A stretch of DNA of 64,000 nt from Antedon mediterranea (GCF_964355755.1 NC_092675.1:19544912-19608911), one strand, 5' to 3'. Positions 51,138-63,300 are shown, counted from the stretch's first letter. The notes: generated by a model from the sequence alone, not told the origin. Numbers and translations: made by a program.

Positions 51138-52815
51138 ATGAGTCAGAAGACAGAACAACGACGAAGGGTAAGTGCTAGTTTCATGTTTGTTTTAAAAGAA
51201 AATTATGTTATATTATAGAATTATTTTTTGCCTCTGTTATTGTTTAATTGAAAGTAGAAGTTACAACAATTGACACAAAAAATGTCATGCTCATTTTTTG
51301 TCTGTATTGAATCTGACCAGAAAAGTTTTTTTTATGTTCAAAACGTGATTGTTGTGTACGATCCTTATGTTAAAACACATAGGAACTCTCAAGTATTTTT
51401 CGAGATGTATTCGGCCGATTTTGTTCTAACTGATTAAACATACAGTGATGGTCACATGAACTAGTGGTCGTATTCACCATTCACACTGACTTAGGCTAGG
51501 GAAACACCACCCTTGACATTTAAACAAATTTCCTATCTAAGTGAATACAATTTAAGTGAAATACTTAAATACTTATTGAATTAAGTGAAATACTTAATAT
51601 TTAAGGAAAGTAGCTCACGTATTAGTGTGATTGGTGAATACGATTTTATTATAATTGACAAATAGGCCTATTAGAGGGCCTATCAATTACACTTACAATC
51701 TTTTTAATATCATGATCACTATTTATTAGTTGGTTGCTATGATAAACGAGTAAAGGTTGTAAATGCTGTAGGCCTACAACCTTTATCAAACCTTTATGAC
51801 CACCATAATATTTGTTCTGTGGTTGTTCATTTTTTTAAATCATTTCGAGTGATGTACTGTATGCCAGATCCTGATGGTTGTATAGTTAGAATTTCTCATC
51901 ATTATTGGTTGGCATTGTCACCATATCATTAATATTGTAAAAAAAAAAAAACACCATATAATCCTGTGGTTGTTCATTTTTTTTTTCTAATTTTTGCGAG
52001 TATGTTTTGAGTGATGTACTGTATGCCCGATCCTGATGGTTGTATAGTTAGCATTTCTCATCCGCATCATTGGTTGGTATTGTCACCATATCATTAATAT
52101 TATAAATTTAAAAAAAAACACCATATAGCCTAATACTGTGGTTGTTCAATTTTTTTCTAATTTTTGCGAGTGTGTTTCGAGATGTAAGCGCCCTCCTCGA
52201 TTTTATATTGGCATGTCTCCATGTTTCATCATAGTTGGTTTGTCACTATCATTTGTCAGAGACCTAGTGCTACTGTTGTTTAATTTCTCATCCTACATGT
52301 CCATCAACATTGTCAATTAAACCATGGACCTCTAATTTATAGGTCCATGATTAAACAATGGAGGAAGTAAAGAAACTTCCTTGACATGATTGAACGATTT
52401 TGATTTGTTTTATTTTCAGAAAATAATGTACGTGTTAAAGATAGTGCTGCTACTGGCATTTGCCGTAAAGCCGTCAACAGCATTTTTCTGTAGTGCTGGC
52501 AATTATTGGCAGATTTGTCAAGCTCCAAATATAGTGCAAGGCGATTACAATATCAAACGTATGAGATACATGATCAATATTCAAGATACCGAACCAGGCA
52601 ATAAATACGTGTGTTGCTTTGCCTACTGTTGCTACGATGATTCTGGATGCGGCATCCATTGGCCTTTTTTCTACCCAGTTTGTGGTGTATCGAGGCTAGC
52701 CATCACTTATTGTAATGCTTGGGAGAAGGATTACAAACCCAGTATCATGTGTTTCAGCAACTGGAACAGGCCTCCGGCTCTTTCTTGGGATTATGGGATC
52801 GACAAATATAATTAG
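51138..52815 (+). CDS. small secreted protein with ten cysteines, family unknown
   Basis: A two-exon gene. The first exon ends at 51167 with AGG|GTAAGT and holds ATG at 51138 (MSQKTEQRRR, ten codons). The second starts at 52420 after TTTTATTTTCAG, joins in phase 0 (KI) and runs to TAG at 52813-52815. The product is 141 residues from the first ATG, or 129 from the ATG at 52426, which places a classic signal peptide (MYVLKIVLLLAFAVKPSTA) at the very start. The mature part begins FFCSAGNYWQICQ, has ten cysteines including two doublets (YVCCFAYCCYDDSGCG), and is rich in Trp and Tyr with an Asp/Tyr-rich end. Ten cysteines allow up to five disulfides. An AATAAA lies at 53258. I do not recognise the family; a lineage-specific extracellular or defence-type protein is possible but not shown. 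Confidence 0.8.
51816..52310. repeat. three diverged tandem repeats, about 150-170 bp, in the intron
   Basis: CTGTGGTTGTTCATTTTTTT restarts near 51816, 51963 and 52134. Copies 1 and 2 share GATGTACTGTATGCC, GATCCTGATGGTTGTATAGT and CACCATATCATTAATATT; copy 3 is diverged after the first part. The array fills the 3' half of the intron of the secreted-protein gene. Confidence 0.8.
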
Positions 52816-53257
52816 CATTATCAACTTATAAAAAAGGATGAAACATAACAAAAGCAGAACAAACTTTTAATGAAATTGTTTAACGATGTGTTTCCTGTTT
52901 TTAACTAACTACCACTTTAGAAAAACATCTGGTGCTGAACTGAATGTTTATTTTTGTCTTATTAGTTTGACTAAAGAACTTTTAATTTTTTTGATCTGAT
53001 GTCAGAGACTCAATTAGAGCCTATTGTCAAAATCTTGTAACCTCAGTTTCTGAACACATCCACCAGTTGATCTAGGTCTAGCGTTATGAGATTCAGCATT
53101 TATGATTATTGTACCCCGGTGGTACAGAGAAAACACTGCCCATCAATAATTGCATATTGCTTCACAAGACTCCAACTTTGTATAATCGTGATAATTGTGA
53201 AAACTAATCATGAAAACTTTGTGTATTGCATTCATGTATTAACAATTTTAAAAGATC

Positions 53258-53263
53258 AATAAA
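53258..53263 (+). promoter_or_regulatory. AATAAA polyadenylation signal of the secreted-protein gene
   Basis: It occurs 443 bases after the stop codon at 52815, in AT-rich 3' sequence. I saw no earlier AATAAA hexamer between the stop and this point. Confidence 0.4.
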
Positions 53264-53497
53264 TATCCAATTATTTCTTCTATCTCCATTGGCATTAGTT
53301 TTATTGTACAGTTTGCATGTTATGATTTTCTCATTTAAATTCTATCTAAATAAAACTTTTTTATCACATGTGATCTATGCAGATTTTGCATTCCAGATCG
53401 TGACCATGCCATGACGTTATTCTAAACGCTTCATATTACGCAATTCATCGTCATCTTGAGGGAACAAATCTTGTATTAAAATTTTTGTAAACAAGAT

Positions 53498-53720
53498 GAC
53501 CGGCTAGCTCAGTCGACTGGCGTCGTGTTAACAACACGAATGTCGTTGTGGAATAGAGTTAAAGCTATGCGAGCTACTGTGTTTGGAGTTCACAGAATTA
53601 TACGTCCCTCTTTCCACCACATCATGAGGCGGTAACATCAATGTATCTGATGTCGTGGAAACGACCCCAGGGTGTGGTAGTGATGAAGCTGGGAAAGCAC
53701 ACCATAACATCTTTTTTTTC
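53498..53720 (+). mobile_element. possible tRNA-derived SINE or tRNA pseudogene
   Basis: GGCTAGCTCAGTCGACTGGC resembles a tRNA D-arm with internal A box, followed by a stem-loop with a TGTTAACA core like an anticodon arm. No clean B box (GGTTCGAATCC) follows; only a weak GGAGTTCACAGAATT is present. It is therefore not a functional tRNA gene. The head-plus-unrelated-body layout suits a SINE, but no second copy was recognised here. Confidence 0.3.
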
Positions 53721-54184
53721 TGTGGCTTACGATCTTGTAAATTTTATGTTTAGCGCCCTCAATTTTAAGAACACCCGCGTTATAGTTTTTAAGTAGAGAA
53801 AGCCCCACTTTGATGTCGCATCTGGATATCAAAATTAATAATTAGGCTTTTTTGTGGCTCGCGCTGTTTGTATTTTATAATTTTGTTCTGTTGAATTACC
53901 GTCATGGCCGCATGAATTGCATGCATTTGTATTCCTCGCTGGCTCGTATTATGTATTATAATATAGTAGGTAGGCCTACTAAAGAAAGATAATTGATTGA
54001 AGAAAGAACAATAATTAAAACTGTTACGTTAAAACTCGAGCGGCGTTTTTGTAGAATTTCTTGTTTTACACTATTCTGTAAGTTGTCTCTATTCGCCCAT
54101 AGCAACCATTACCGCATCACTTTGCAACAGAACTGAATGATGGCGTCATAAATGAAAAAGCACCATCAAAACAGGAATTCAAGA

Positions 54185-54233
54185 GTTGAATCATGGAGAA
54201 ATAAGTTAATTACTTATTTCTCCATTATTCAAC
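54185..54233. repeat. 22-bp hairpin upstream of the first MGST gene
   Basis: GTTGAATCATGGAGAAATAA-GT and its complement match at 21 of 22 positions around a five-base loop. It lies about 360 bases before the first MGST start codon. Either a tiny foldback remnant or a structured element in the promoter region; no further evidence. Confidence 0.75.
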
Positions 54234-54595
54234 TTATAATACCAGGGTTCATTCAAACAGAAGAATTCACGCTTGAGGTAGTTTGGTCGATACCATTAAG
54301 GAGTTCAATATATTAGTGTATTTAAAATATTACATAACGTTCTCAAATTAATAGAATGTGATCAATATAATCAATAAAAACAAACCAACTGAAATCATGT
54401 GAGTTTTATTTCAATAATAATAACAAACAATATTATTTTATTTTAATTTTTCTACCAAAGACTTAGTCGAATAGTCACTGAGCATGCCCAACAATGCGGT
54501 AACGTAGGTTCGTCAATGATCATTTACTTATTGAGGAATATCGATACAGTATCATATAGTATCAGTTTAGACCGGGGATTTATTCAATTGAGACA

Positions 54596-56147
54596 ATGTC
54601 TTTTCATGACAATGATGCGTTTAGAGTTTTTTGCACATATGCTGGACTGACGACAGTTAAGATGATGTCATTATCTGTGTACACGATAATGTTACGAATG
54701 AAAAATGACGTAAGTAAACCTTTTTTACGCCTAAACGACAAAGAACGGTGAGCCAGGTCATAAACGTGCGTCCATTCTTTAAAAAAAATATCGGCGTGCT
54801 GCGCAATTATAGGCCTAGCTATATTAATCATTTTAACCAGTTACTTATATAGGCCTACCGTACTATACTAATATACTGTACTTATAGTATTAGACATGAT
54901 CTAGTAATGGATGAACTATATATTTTGTGTGCACTACAAGCCTCTTTCCTGTTATTATTGTCTTTTATACAATGGACCGATTATAAATATAAGTCAGGGT
55001 TAAATCGTTCCGGAAGGCCTGGAATACAAAACCGGTTATGCAAAATTAATTCCCTTGAACAAGCTCCCGGTATTTTGTTTACTCCAGTTGTAGACAGCTT
55101 AATTATTTTAAAAGGCAAAACATGCCATGCAATTTGTTTACTCTTGAATGCAGGTGTTTATGAATACTGAAGACAAACAATCAAAAGATTCAAAAGTTGG
55201 AATCAATATTAATGACTATATAGAAAGAGTACGACGGTGAGTTTACTAATCTATTTAAACTTTTGAAGGCTTTAGGCCTAATTAACACACAAAAAACACC
55301 GATAATAATTAGTAAGAAATTGAAATTGATTCATAATTACTACAGCAATGTTGTGATAATCGACGACGGTTATGACGATTGATATACATATCATTATACT
55401 AATAACCTTGTCATTGTCATATCTATTTCCAAATATTCTTATGATACTTCGGAAATATAGATTGGCACTTGGAATTGAACGATAAAAAGGCCTATACTTT
55501 TAGTATAGCATCGTCATCACGGTGTTACGCTACTTTTCGATATTGGTATCGTCGCTTCTAACAGTATAATATTGTTAAAGATGTATTGTCCCCCTGAAAA
55601 AATAGTATTAAAATTTGAATTGTTTTTTTAAAATACAGTATGCCATTTAATGTCACATAATAGTTTCCACTTTGACCAAAGATTAGATCAAAAACAAATT
55701 TATTTACCTGGAAAAACTGAATAATAGTCAAATTGGCTGTCAGCCAATAGATTTTTAGTTGAATTTAGTTTGTCATTTTATAAGTGAAAACATTTCATCG
55801 TCCCGTCCTCTATCAACTACATCGTCATTGTTTACATCAACGTAATCATTACTTTACATATTCAGCAATGGCGTTTATAATCATTTAATTATTTCATTTT
55901 TAGATGTCATCGAAATGACCTGGAGAACATTGTGCCGTTTCTCTCTTTAGGCTTTTTGTATGCCATCACTAACCCAAGTGTTTATTCAGCCACAATGTGC
56001 TACCGAATATTCTTCGCATCACGGATTCTTCACAGCATCGCCTACCTGACGCCCCTACCCCAGCCATCTAGGGCACTTTGTTTTATTGTTGGCTGGTTCG
56101 TTAATGCAACAATGGCTTGGGGCATTATTAGCTTTGGTATGTTTTAA
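54596..56147 (+). CDS. MGST1: microsomal glutathione S-transferase 1-like, copy A
   Basis: Three exons join in frame: 54596-54709 (phase 0 end), 55154-55236 and 55904-56147, giving 146 residues, close to the family's usual 155. MGST1 is a MAPEG-family trimer in ER and outer mitochondrial membranes that conjugates glutathione to electrophiles and reduces lipid hydroperoxides. Visible family features are the first helix with TTVKMMSLSVYTIMLR, the conserved cytosolic loop ERVRRCHRNDLENIVPFL (vertebrates have ERVRRAHLNDLENI), and the C-terminal helices with AYLTPLPQPSRAL. The start ATG is the first in the exon, giving MSFHDNDAFRVFCTYAGL. An AATAAA follows at 56374. An adjacent tandem copy (57276-58981) has identical exon sizes, so the two arose by duplication. 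Confidence 0.93.
55575..55795. mobile_element. right-truncated relative of the TTAA-flanked MITE at 38853
   Basis: TTAAAGATGTATTGTCCCCC matches the left end of the 38853 element, and the interior shares the GGCTGTCAGCCAATAGATTT region and a TTTGACCAAAGATTAGATC block. The right terminal repeat is not recognisable. It lies in intron 2 of MGST copy A. Confidence 0.6.
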
Positions 56148-56373
56148 ACAGAGTTAATATTATGAAGAACAACATTGTTTGAAATATTAATATAGCACAT
56201 TAATTTAGATCCATGCAATAGCCTACATGCGAATATATGCGAATACAATGCAGATTGATTTATAGTGTGACCATTGTAAAAGTCGCATTTAGTTATAATT
56301 GTCATACTTTGTAATACAGTACCTGTCTCAATATGAATACCCGTTGCACTTTGTAAGAAAGTTTTTACTTTAT

Positions 56374-56379
56374 AATAAA
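56374..56379 (+). promoter_or_regulatory. AATAAA polyadenylation signal of MGST copy A
   Basis: It lies 227 bases after the stop codon of copy A, the first AATAAA hexamer I saw downstream. Confidence 0.45.
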
Positions 56380-56932
56380 TTGAGCGTTCGCACTCAAAGT
56401 GGTTGATAAACTAATTTTTGAATGCGATAATTCTTTACACTCATGCAATTAATGATTAAAACAAATTAGTGCTAGTACTATTTGTATGCGTATTTTGTGT
56501 TTGTTTATCAAATTATCGGAGGTGCAGACACGAACGAAGTAAAAATGCATAGTAGCGTTTTGACGTGTTACAAATCTTGAAAAGAACCCGTTTAAAATAA
56601 TAATATCCCACTTTTGTTAATGATAAATAAGAAAGAATCATTATGGAATGTGGTGTGACGCATTACGAAAAAAAATCAAGTTTCCACTCATTTGCCTTTA
56701 AAATATAATATATGATATTTTAACACAAAAAAGTCACATTCTATAGATTGAACAAAAAAATGGGAAACACTCAAATTCAATACATCTTTATCGTTTGAGG
56801 GGTAATTGAAAAAGTATAGAAGAAAATGGATTATAATAATATATATAATGCTATTTTATTGAACAAGAAGTCCGTAACACTCGACATCAGTCTAGTAGTA
56901 AGATGCACTTTAAATAACTTGGCCTATATAAT

Positions 56933-57074
56933 AGTTTGCGGTACACTACGTATCTTAGTTCTGAAATAAACTGTTGAGTTTCTCGACGTTTCGATCAATA
57001 TACTTAGATCGTCCTCAGGAGTGAGGAACTCAACAGTTCTTTTCAGAACTAAGATACGTGGTGTACCGCTAACT
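56933..57074. repeat. foldback repeat between the two MGST genes
   Basis: GCGGTACACTACGTATCTTA and CTGTTGAGTT on the left are mirrored by AACTCAACAG and TAAGATACGTGGTGTACCGC on the right, arms of about 43 bases with few mismatches. The centre reads GACGTTTCGATCA ... GATCGTCCTCAGGAG, a motif of the kind found in tails of some retroelements. It ends about 200 bases before the start codon of MGST copy B. Confidence 0.8.
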
Positions 57075-57275
57075 TTAAATCAACATTTGATTTCGCCATG
57101 CAAACCTTCAAACAATATATAATAGTTGTTATCTAATATAGTCATTATTATTTAAATATGCCGAGATTGCGCTACCTAGGTATAACGTTCATTCAGGGAC
57201 TGCTATAGATTCTATACGTTTCGGGCTCGCTTTCAACAGGATTACATTTACTAAAGCTGATCTTGATAATTTAAG

Positions 57276-58981
57276 ATGTCTTCTTATGATGAAGATGTGT
57301 TCAGACTATTCTGCACATATGCAGCACTAACAATATTGAAGATGATGCTATTGTCTTTTTACACTGCAAGATTTCGATTTGCAAAGAATGTAAGTTTGTC
57401 AGAACAAGATCATCTGTAATTCTAGGCCTACTTTCAATATGGGTTATCACGTAGAGAAGACCAAGGTCCAAACGAACGTCATGCCATGCGACAACAAACA
57501 AGATACGGTACATAATTCATATCGTTATGCCTTGCTTATAGCAAACAAGATACCAAATTCTTATGCCGCTTTGTAACAATTGAAATAAAACTCTTACTTA
57601 TTTTCCCACTAGAGAAACCATACAATGACGTAACGCAACGTAAAGGATTTGACCATTCACAAGTGATGAATGATTCGAACTGTCGCTTGTCACGGTCAAC
57701 TCGCTTGCGTTGCGTCTACGTCCTTGCGTTGCATCTAAAAGCGTGGTTCCCACTAGAACGTAACGCAAGGACGTAAACGCAACGCAAGCGTTTTAACCAA
57801 TGACAAGCGAAGTTATAGACAGTTAGCAATCACAAGCGAATAAGCCATCGCTTGTGATTGGTCAATTCACTTGCGTTGCGTTACGTACTTGTGTTGCGTC
57901 TTCCTAGTGGGAACCAAACTTATGGATAAAACCATTGCAACGTAACCACTGAAAATCCAATACTTTAAAAAAAATGGAAGGTGGAACCTATAGATATGGA
58001 TGGCAGTCAATCTATTATCCGTCGGCTTTTAGACAAACTGACCATTGTGAAAAATCTCTGATACTTTGAAAAACACGCACCTTGTAAACGGCCCGAAGCG
58101 AATATAGTAGGCATATAGGTCTACTAAAAGCCTTTAAGGTAAACAAGAAAGATTCAATAGGTCTACATTAAGGCACAGTTTTTACAAGCAATATATCGGA
58201 TATTTCAGGAGAAAATTGGTCTAGATATTTTATGGACAATTGGTTTTAAAAGCACAACACTTAATTCCTATAGGCGTTTGCAAACCGTGAAGACAGAGTG
58301 AGTAAAGACTCAAAGATTGGGGTCAATGTTGATGAAGACGTAGAAAGAGTACGACGGTAAGTAATCTGTATCATCTTCAACGTCTTTGACACCACTATCT
58401 AGGTCACTATCTATGTTTTTCATAGTCACTGTCACCAAACTGCGCAGATCCGTCTTGAGGGGATAGCGAGCACTTTTGAAGAGTGATGGGGGCCATAAAA
58501 CCTCTCTTGATATGAGCTTTTGCCACCCAATCCTTTACTTACTCCGTTTTTTGTCAAAGTTTACTAAACAAAAGTGGTCGTTTTATGGAGGCATTTATAT
58601 TAAGGTGCAGGATATGATTCAGTCCCAATTATCGGTGCTATAACAATTTCTTGTATTGGCATACATTTATTTAAGCTTAATTTTCTTAATTACAACAAAA
58701 CAAAGAGGACCTATACATTATTTTTGTAATTTTTCAGATGCCATCTAAATGATCTAGAGAACATCGTGCCGTTTCTTACTTTAGGCTTTCTGTACACCCT
58801 CACCAACCCGAGTGTTTATGCAGCAACAATGCATTACCGAATATTCTTTGCATCACGTGTTCTTCACAGCATCTCCTACCTGACACCCATTCCTCAACCA
58901 TCTAGGGCACTTTGTTTTTTTGTCGGCTGGTTTGTTAATGCATCAATGGCTTGGACATTGATTAACTTTGGCATGTTTTAG
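57276..58981 (+). CDS. MGST1: microsomal glutathione S-transferase 1-like, copy B
   Basis: Three exons, 57276-57389, 58274-58356 and 58738-58981, have exactly the lengths of copy A (114, 83 and 244 bases) and the same phases, giving 146 residues. The product starts MSSYDEDVFRLFCTYAAL and carries the family loop ERVRRCHLNDLENIVPFL, closer to the vertebrate ERVRRAHLNDLENI than copy A, and SYLTPIPQPSRALCFFVGWF near the end. Copy B keeps AFANREDRVSKDSKIG in exon 2 where A has VFMNTEDKQSKDSKVG. Both frames are intact, so both are probably functional. Intron 1 holds a nested MITE. AATAAA signals follow at 59132 and 59164. Confidence 0.94.
57596..57921. mobile_element. nested GGTTCCCACTAG-family MITEs in intron 1 of MGST copy B
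   Basis: An inner copy at 57737-57921 (AAGCGTGGTTCCCACTAGAA to CCTAGTGGGAACCAAAC) lies beside a partial older copy from 57596 (TTTTCCCACTAGAGAAACCA) with the TGACGTAACGCAACGTAAAG and CAACTCGCTTGCGTTGCG blocks. It closely parallels the arrangement at 13762-14092. Confidence 0.7.
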
Positions 58982-59131
58982 ATAAGTAGGCCTACTGATA
59001 TACATCATAACGAAACCTACCAATAACCTGGATTCAAGTGTAACATTCAATAGGTTGTTGCTACAATTATAATTTTTTAAATTACGTATATTGACTACTT
59101 CAATGTTGTATTACGAATTGTATATTATTTG

Positions 59132-59137
59132 AATAAA
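59132..59137 (+). promoter_or_regulatory. AATAAA polyadenylation signal of MGST copy B
   Basis: 151 bases after the stop of copy B; a second AATAAA lies at 59164. Confidence 0.5.
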
Positions 59138-59169
59138 TGTCATTCTGTATGAAATGAAAGTGAAATAAA

Positions 59170-60362
59170 TATAGGCCTACCAACCAAAATAGCACGTATT
59201 TAAATTGAAGTTTGATCCTAAATGTCACTAAGGGCTAATTATACATAACGATAATAGAGAAATGGTACAAAATAAAGATCATGTATTACTTCTACTTTCT
59301 GAAAGTACTCGTGAGGTTTAATTGCAAAGTACTCGTGAGGTTTAATTGCTAAAATTTACATTTTGGAGGTAGAGCCTCATTTTATTACCCACACCTTGGG
59401 TAGATTATTGTACAGACTAAAAATTAGCGTTAAAGTTTGAATAAATTGTAACATAAGAAACAAAACTAAAATTAGAAAACTGTTCTCAAAACACTATGTT
59501 TCAGCTGTGTGTTTTTTAAAATTTTTTTTCAATTAAGATCATATTCTTTATGGTGAAATATTATTGCCAATTCCAATATATTCATATATCGACTGCTTTA
59601 TCCAAGATTTACTGGTGCACTTGGTTCTGTAATAAAAAAAAGTATTTTCTAAAAATACCAAATCATGTAACCATGAACTCTAAACCATTGAATTACCATG
59701 GATTATTCCGTCATGTTATTATTAAACTTACTTAGAAGAAATGATTAAAGCTATAATAATTACACTTTAATTTACTAGCTTGCCTTTTTTAATAGGTTCC
59801 AATTGAAAATCTTGGTTTACAGGAAAAGAACAGTAACGTCTGAAAGTAATAATAATTTTATAAAATATGGTCATTAATAAAATTCAAGTTAGTCAAACCA
59901 AGGCAATCTAACAAAAAGACATTGCGCTCGATAGCTACTCGTAACAGTCTTTGATCTTATGTCTGGCTGCGACAAAATACTACGTGCTATGTATATATTA
60001 TCCACGACGCGCGGTGCCGGTTATGGGGGCGTGGAACTGATCCTGTCGCAGGCACAAAAACCCGTTTATCTCCGGAGCTCAGCATCCTGTTATATTTCCT
60101 TTGTCAAATGGGATTGTAGTAACACATAGGCCTAATGTTATCCGCAAAATATTAAGAACTTTGAAATTTAATTCAGTCTTTCTATCACTCAACATGGAAG
60201 TATGGAACGTTTAAATTGCCAATATGAATGTTGATACTGCAGTTCCCTTTGATTCTACCTCGTCAGATGATCGTTTAATACTGTACTACTGGTTATAGAT
60301 TGTCAATTTCAGTAATAGGGCTTTAAAATTATGTTATACAAATACATATATCATGAATGTTC
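59170..60362. other. spacer between convergent genes, no phosphatase exon seen
   Basis: This stretch separates MGST copy B (plus) from the fibronectin-III receptor (minus). I looked here for minus-strand tyrosine-phosphatase exons (WPD loop, HCSAG-R signature) and found none. A direct duplication of AAGTACTCGTGAGGTTTAAT lies at about 59303-59350. ATTAAA-type signals for the minus strand occur near 60171 and 60272. Confidence 0.5.
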
Positions 60363-63300
60363 TTACTTTCTCTTAAGCGTTACAAGAACCAGTATTAAAA
60401 TAAGTACAACAGCAGCAACAAACAACGACGATGGTCCAATGATTATTCCAAATTTTGTAGGCGATTGTTCATCTGTGGATCAAAATGCATGAAAACAATA
60501 AATCTGTTGTATACTTATTTATCGATAATTTTAAGTGTGGTGGACATGACAATTGGACAATTTAATACATATGTATTTTATACCTGTGGTTATTATAGTT
60601 TCTGCTTTTAGAAAAGTTCCACGTTCAGTCGGTGATAATTCCTGTTAAACAAAGATGAAAACAGATAACACATTATAGTCCTACATCCGTCTAAGACTAT
60701 TCAATATTTTTGGTTATAGGAACATATGGAACTGAATCAGCTTGGGTTCAATTCCGTGTGATCACTACCGTACTTTAAACAGTGATTGCCTATTTCGATC
60801 CTATCAGGTTTTATTGGCAAATTCGGAAACGTTTAACCAGCAATCCATCTCAAATAATAATAAAAGTTGACTTTACGGAAACAAAACAAGGAAAGAAGAA
60901 TGTTTAATAATAAAAAAAAATACCTCAGTTTCGTAACCATGTTTTTCAATGAAAAATGTCAAATAATAACTTGAACCTTCGGTTAGAGGAGCGTTGTAGT
61001 AGTCAGCGTAAGTTTCTCCGTTACCAATAATGAACTCAACGGGTACATTGTTGCGCGCGAAAGAAGCCGTGATATAACGATTAGGGTTTTCTTGGTAGTT
61101 CAGGAGAAATTCGTCAACAATACCCTGTCGTTTACCACCAGTTTTCTTTTCAACTAATATTGAATAATTTCTAAAAAATAACAAATAATTGCTTGATTAC
61201 AATGACACAATTAAATACCAAATATTTTAATCTTATAAAGTCCACACATATCAGTACACTATAATTAATACGAATTAATACCTCAATATTAGTAATAATA
61301 AATTACCTCAATTCATAATAAATGTGTGTTCGTTTCTTTTTTAATAGATTTATTCTAAAATTTGAAGTATTAATTTTATTTTCTCATATGTCATGCTTAA
61401 TTATAAATAGGGTGTTAGTTGTTTAGTAAAGTACGATAGATAGTATGATAGTCCCCCTTTTTATTTATATTATTTATTTTAGACAAGCCAAGGTTTATTA
61501 GCACTGTAAATTCCTTTAATATTTTGGACAATAAATGAATCTGCATCTGTATCTGTATATGAGATGGATTGTGATTATCGATCGGTAAATGAGTATACAG
61601 GGGTAATTCAACATACAGAATTGTAATTTGTGAATCAGCCTAAGCCTAAATCATCTTACCTTACATAAATATAATCATCAATGGTTTTCAAATTTACTGT
61701 AATGGTCGTATCTGATCTGGAAACTATTGTCATCTTCGGTTTCCTTTTGGCTATACACAAAAATTAACGATATTATATAGTGAAAATATAGTGTTATACA
61801 CTATCGAGCGTAAAAGCACATCCCAATGCCCTCGCATGCGTACAATTAAGTAATATGTTTTGATCTTCAAAATAGGGAGCATTCGATTATTTGTGACGAC
61901 CTTACAACCTACATTAGGACCACGCATATTGTTTCGTTGTTTGTCGTCTAAACTTAGAATCCACAAAAACTGTGTGAGGAACTTGGAGCGTAAAAGCACA
62001 TTTCAATGCCCACACATGCGCACATTCAATTAATATGTTTTGGTCTTAAAAACTAGGGAGCTTTCGATTTGCGACGACCTTAATTAAAACCTACAGTAGG
62101 ACCACGCATATTGCTTTATTGTTTTGTCGTCTGAACCTAGAATCCACAAAGCTGTATGAGGAATGAAGCGTAAAAACTCATCTCAATGCCTACGCATGCG
62201 CACAATGAATAATGCATGACTGGTCCTTGTATTCGTTGCAATTTCGAATAGCTTCCTAATCTCAGAAACTAAGACTAACCTGCTGGGGCTAGAGTTGTTA
62301 CAGTGAAGTTCACTGGTTCTCCTTCTCCTGCGGAGGTTCTGACAAATATTTCTATTTCATAAACCGTTGCTGGTTCCAAATATTTCAACAAATACGTTTC
62401 AGGAGATTCATTAAGCAATATTGTTGGAAACCAGTCAAAATATATTTCTCCATTAGGCTCAAATATTTTCTGCAACTGCCTATATTTAATCTGTATAAAA
62501 ATGTACAAAATATTTATTAATTACTTTAATAAAATGTAAAACATTACAATTCATTGTAGACATTATAAATGTTATTAACGACTGAAGATTTGTTTAGGCC
62601 TATACATATAACTGTGAATTATTTTTTTTGAGTCGCTGTTTTTTGCATTGCTTATTTTCACTAACACCAGGGAATAGCAATAACCCGGCATTGCAGCCAC
62701 ACAACACATTTATTATTACGCTTTAACAAACTTAAAATTTCCATTCCCGGAGTATTAATATAAATGTAAAATATAATAATATAATTACTTACATAATAGG
62801 TAACGTTTCTACCCCTTGGGTTGAGTTCATTTTCTAATGATAGCATTACAGCCTGTTCATTCGTGTATAAAACACTTACGTAAACAATATCTGGTTCTAA
62901 AAACAGAAACACATTGTAATTATGCCTAATTCAAACCTTATCAAAATGTGCTTCACTGACTTGTACAAAATAAAATTGTTATCATTTTCAAGAAACAAGT
63001 AATCATAAGTTTAATATCAAATATTAACGCAGAGCCTCCCTTTAACAAGAGTTCAGTAACTAAAAAAAACACAAGTAGGCCTACTATTTGTTTTTAAAAA
63101 AACTATTTCTTGAGATAATAATAATTCAACTTCAATAAGCTGATTAACTTAGGGAGGCTCAGAGACAACTAGAAACTAGGACTACTGGAAAATAACAATA
63201 AAACAAAGGTATTTACTGGTATAAATTTTAGTTTCAAGACTCATTGGTCCGATTCCCACAGATGTAAATGCCGCAACCTAGAACAAAATAATAATAATAA

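Noticed and set aside
59170-60362. Search for tyrosine-phosphatase catalytic exons downstream of the receptor
   Set aside because: No KNRY, WPD or HCSAG-R coding motif was seen on the minus strand in this interval.
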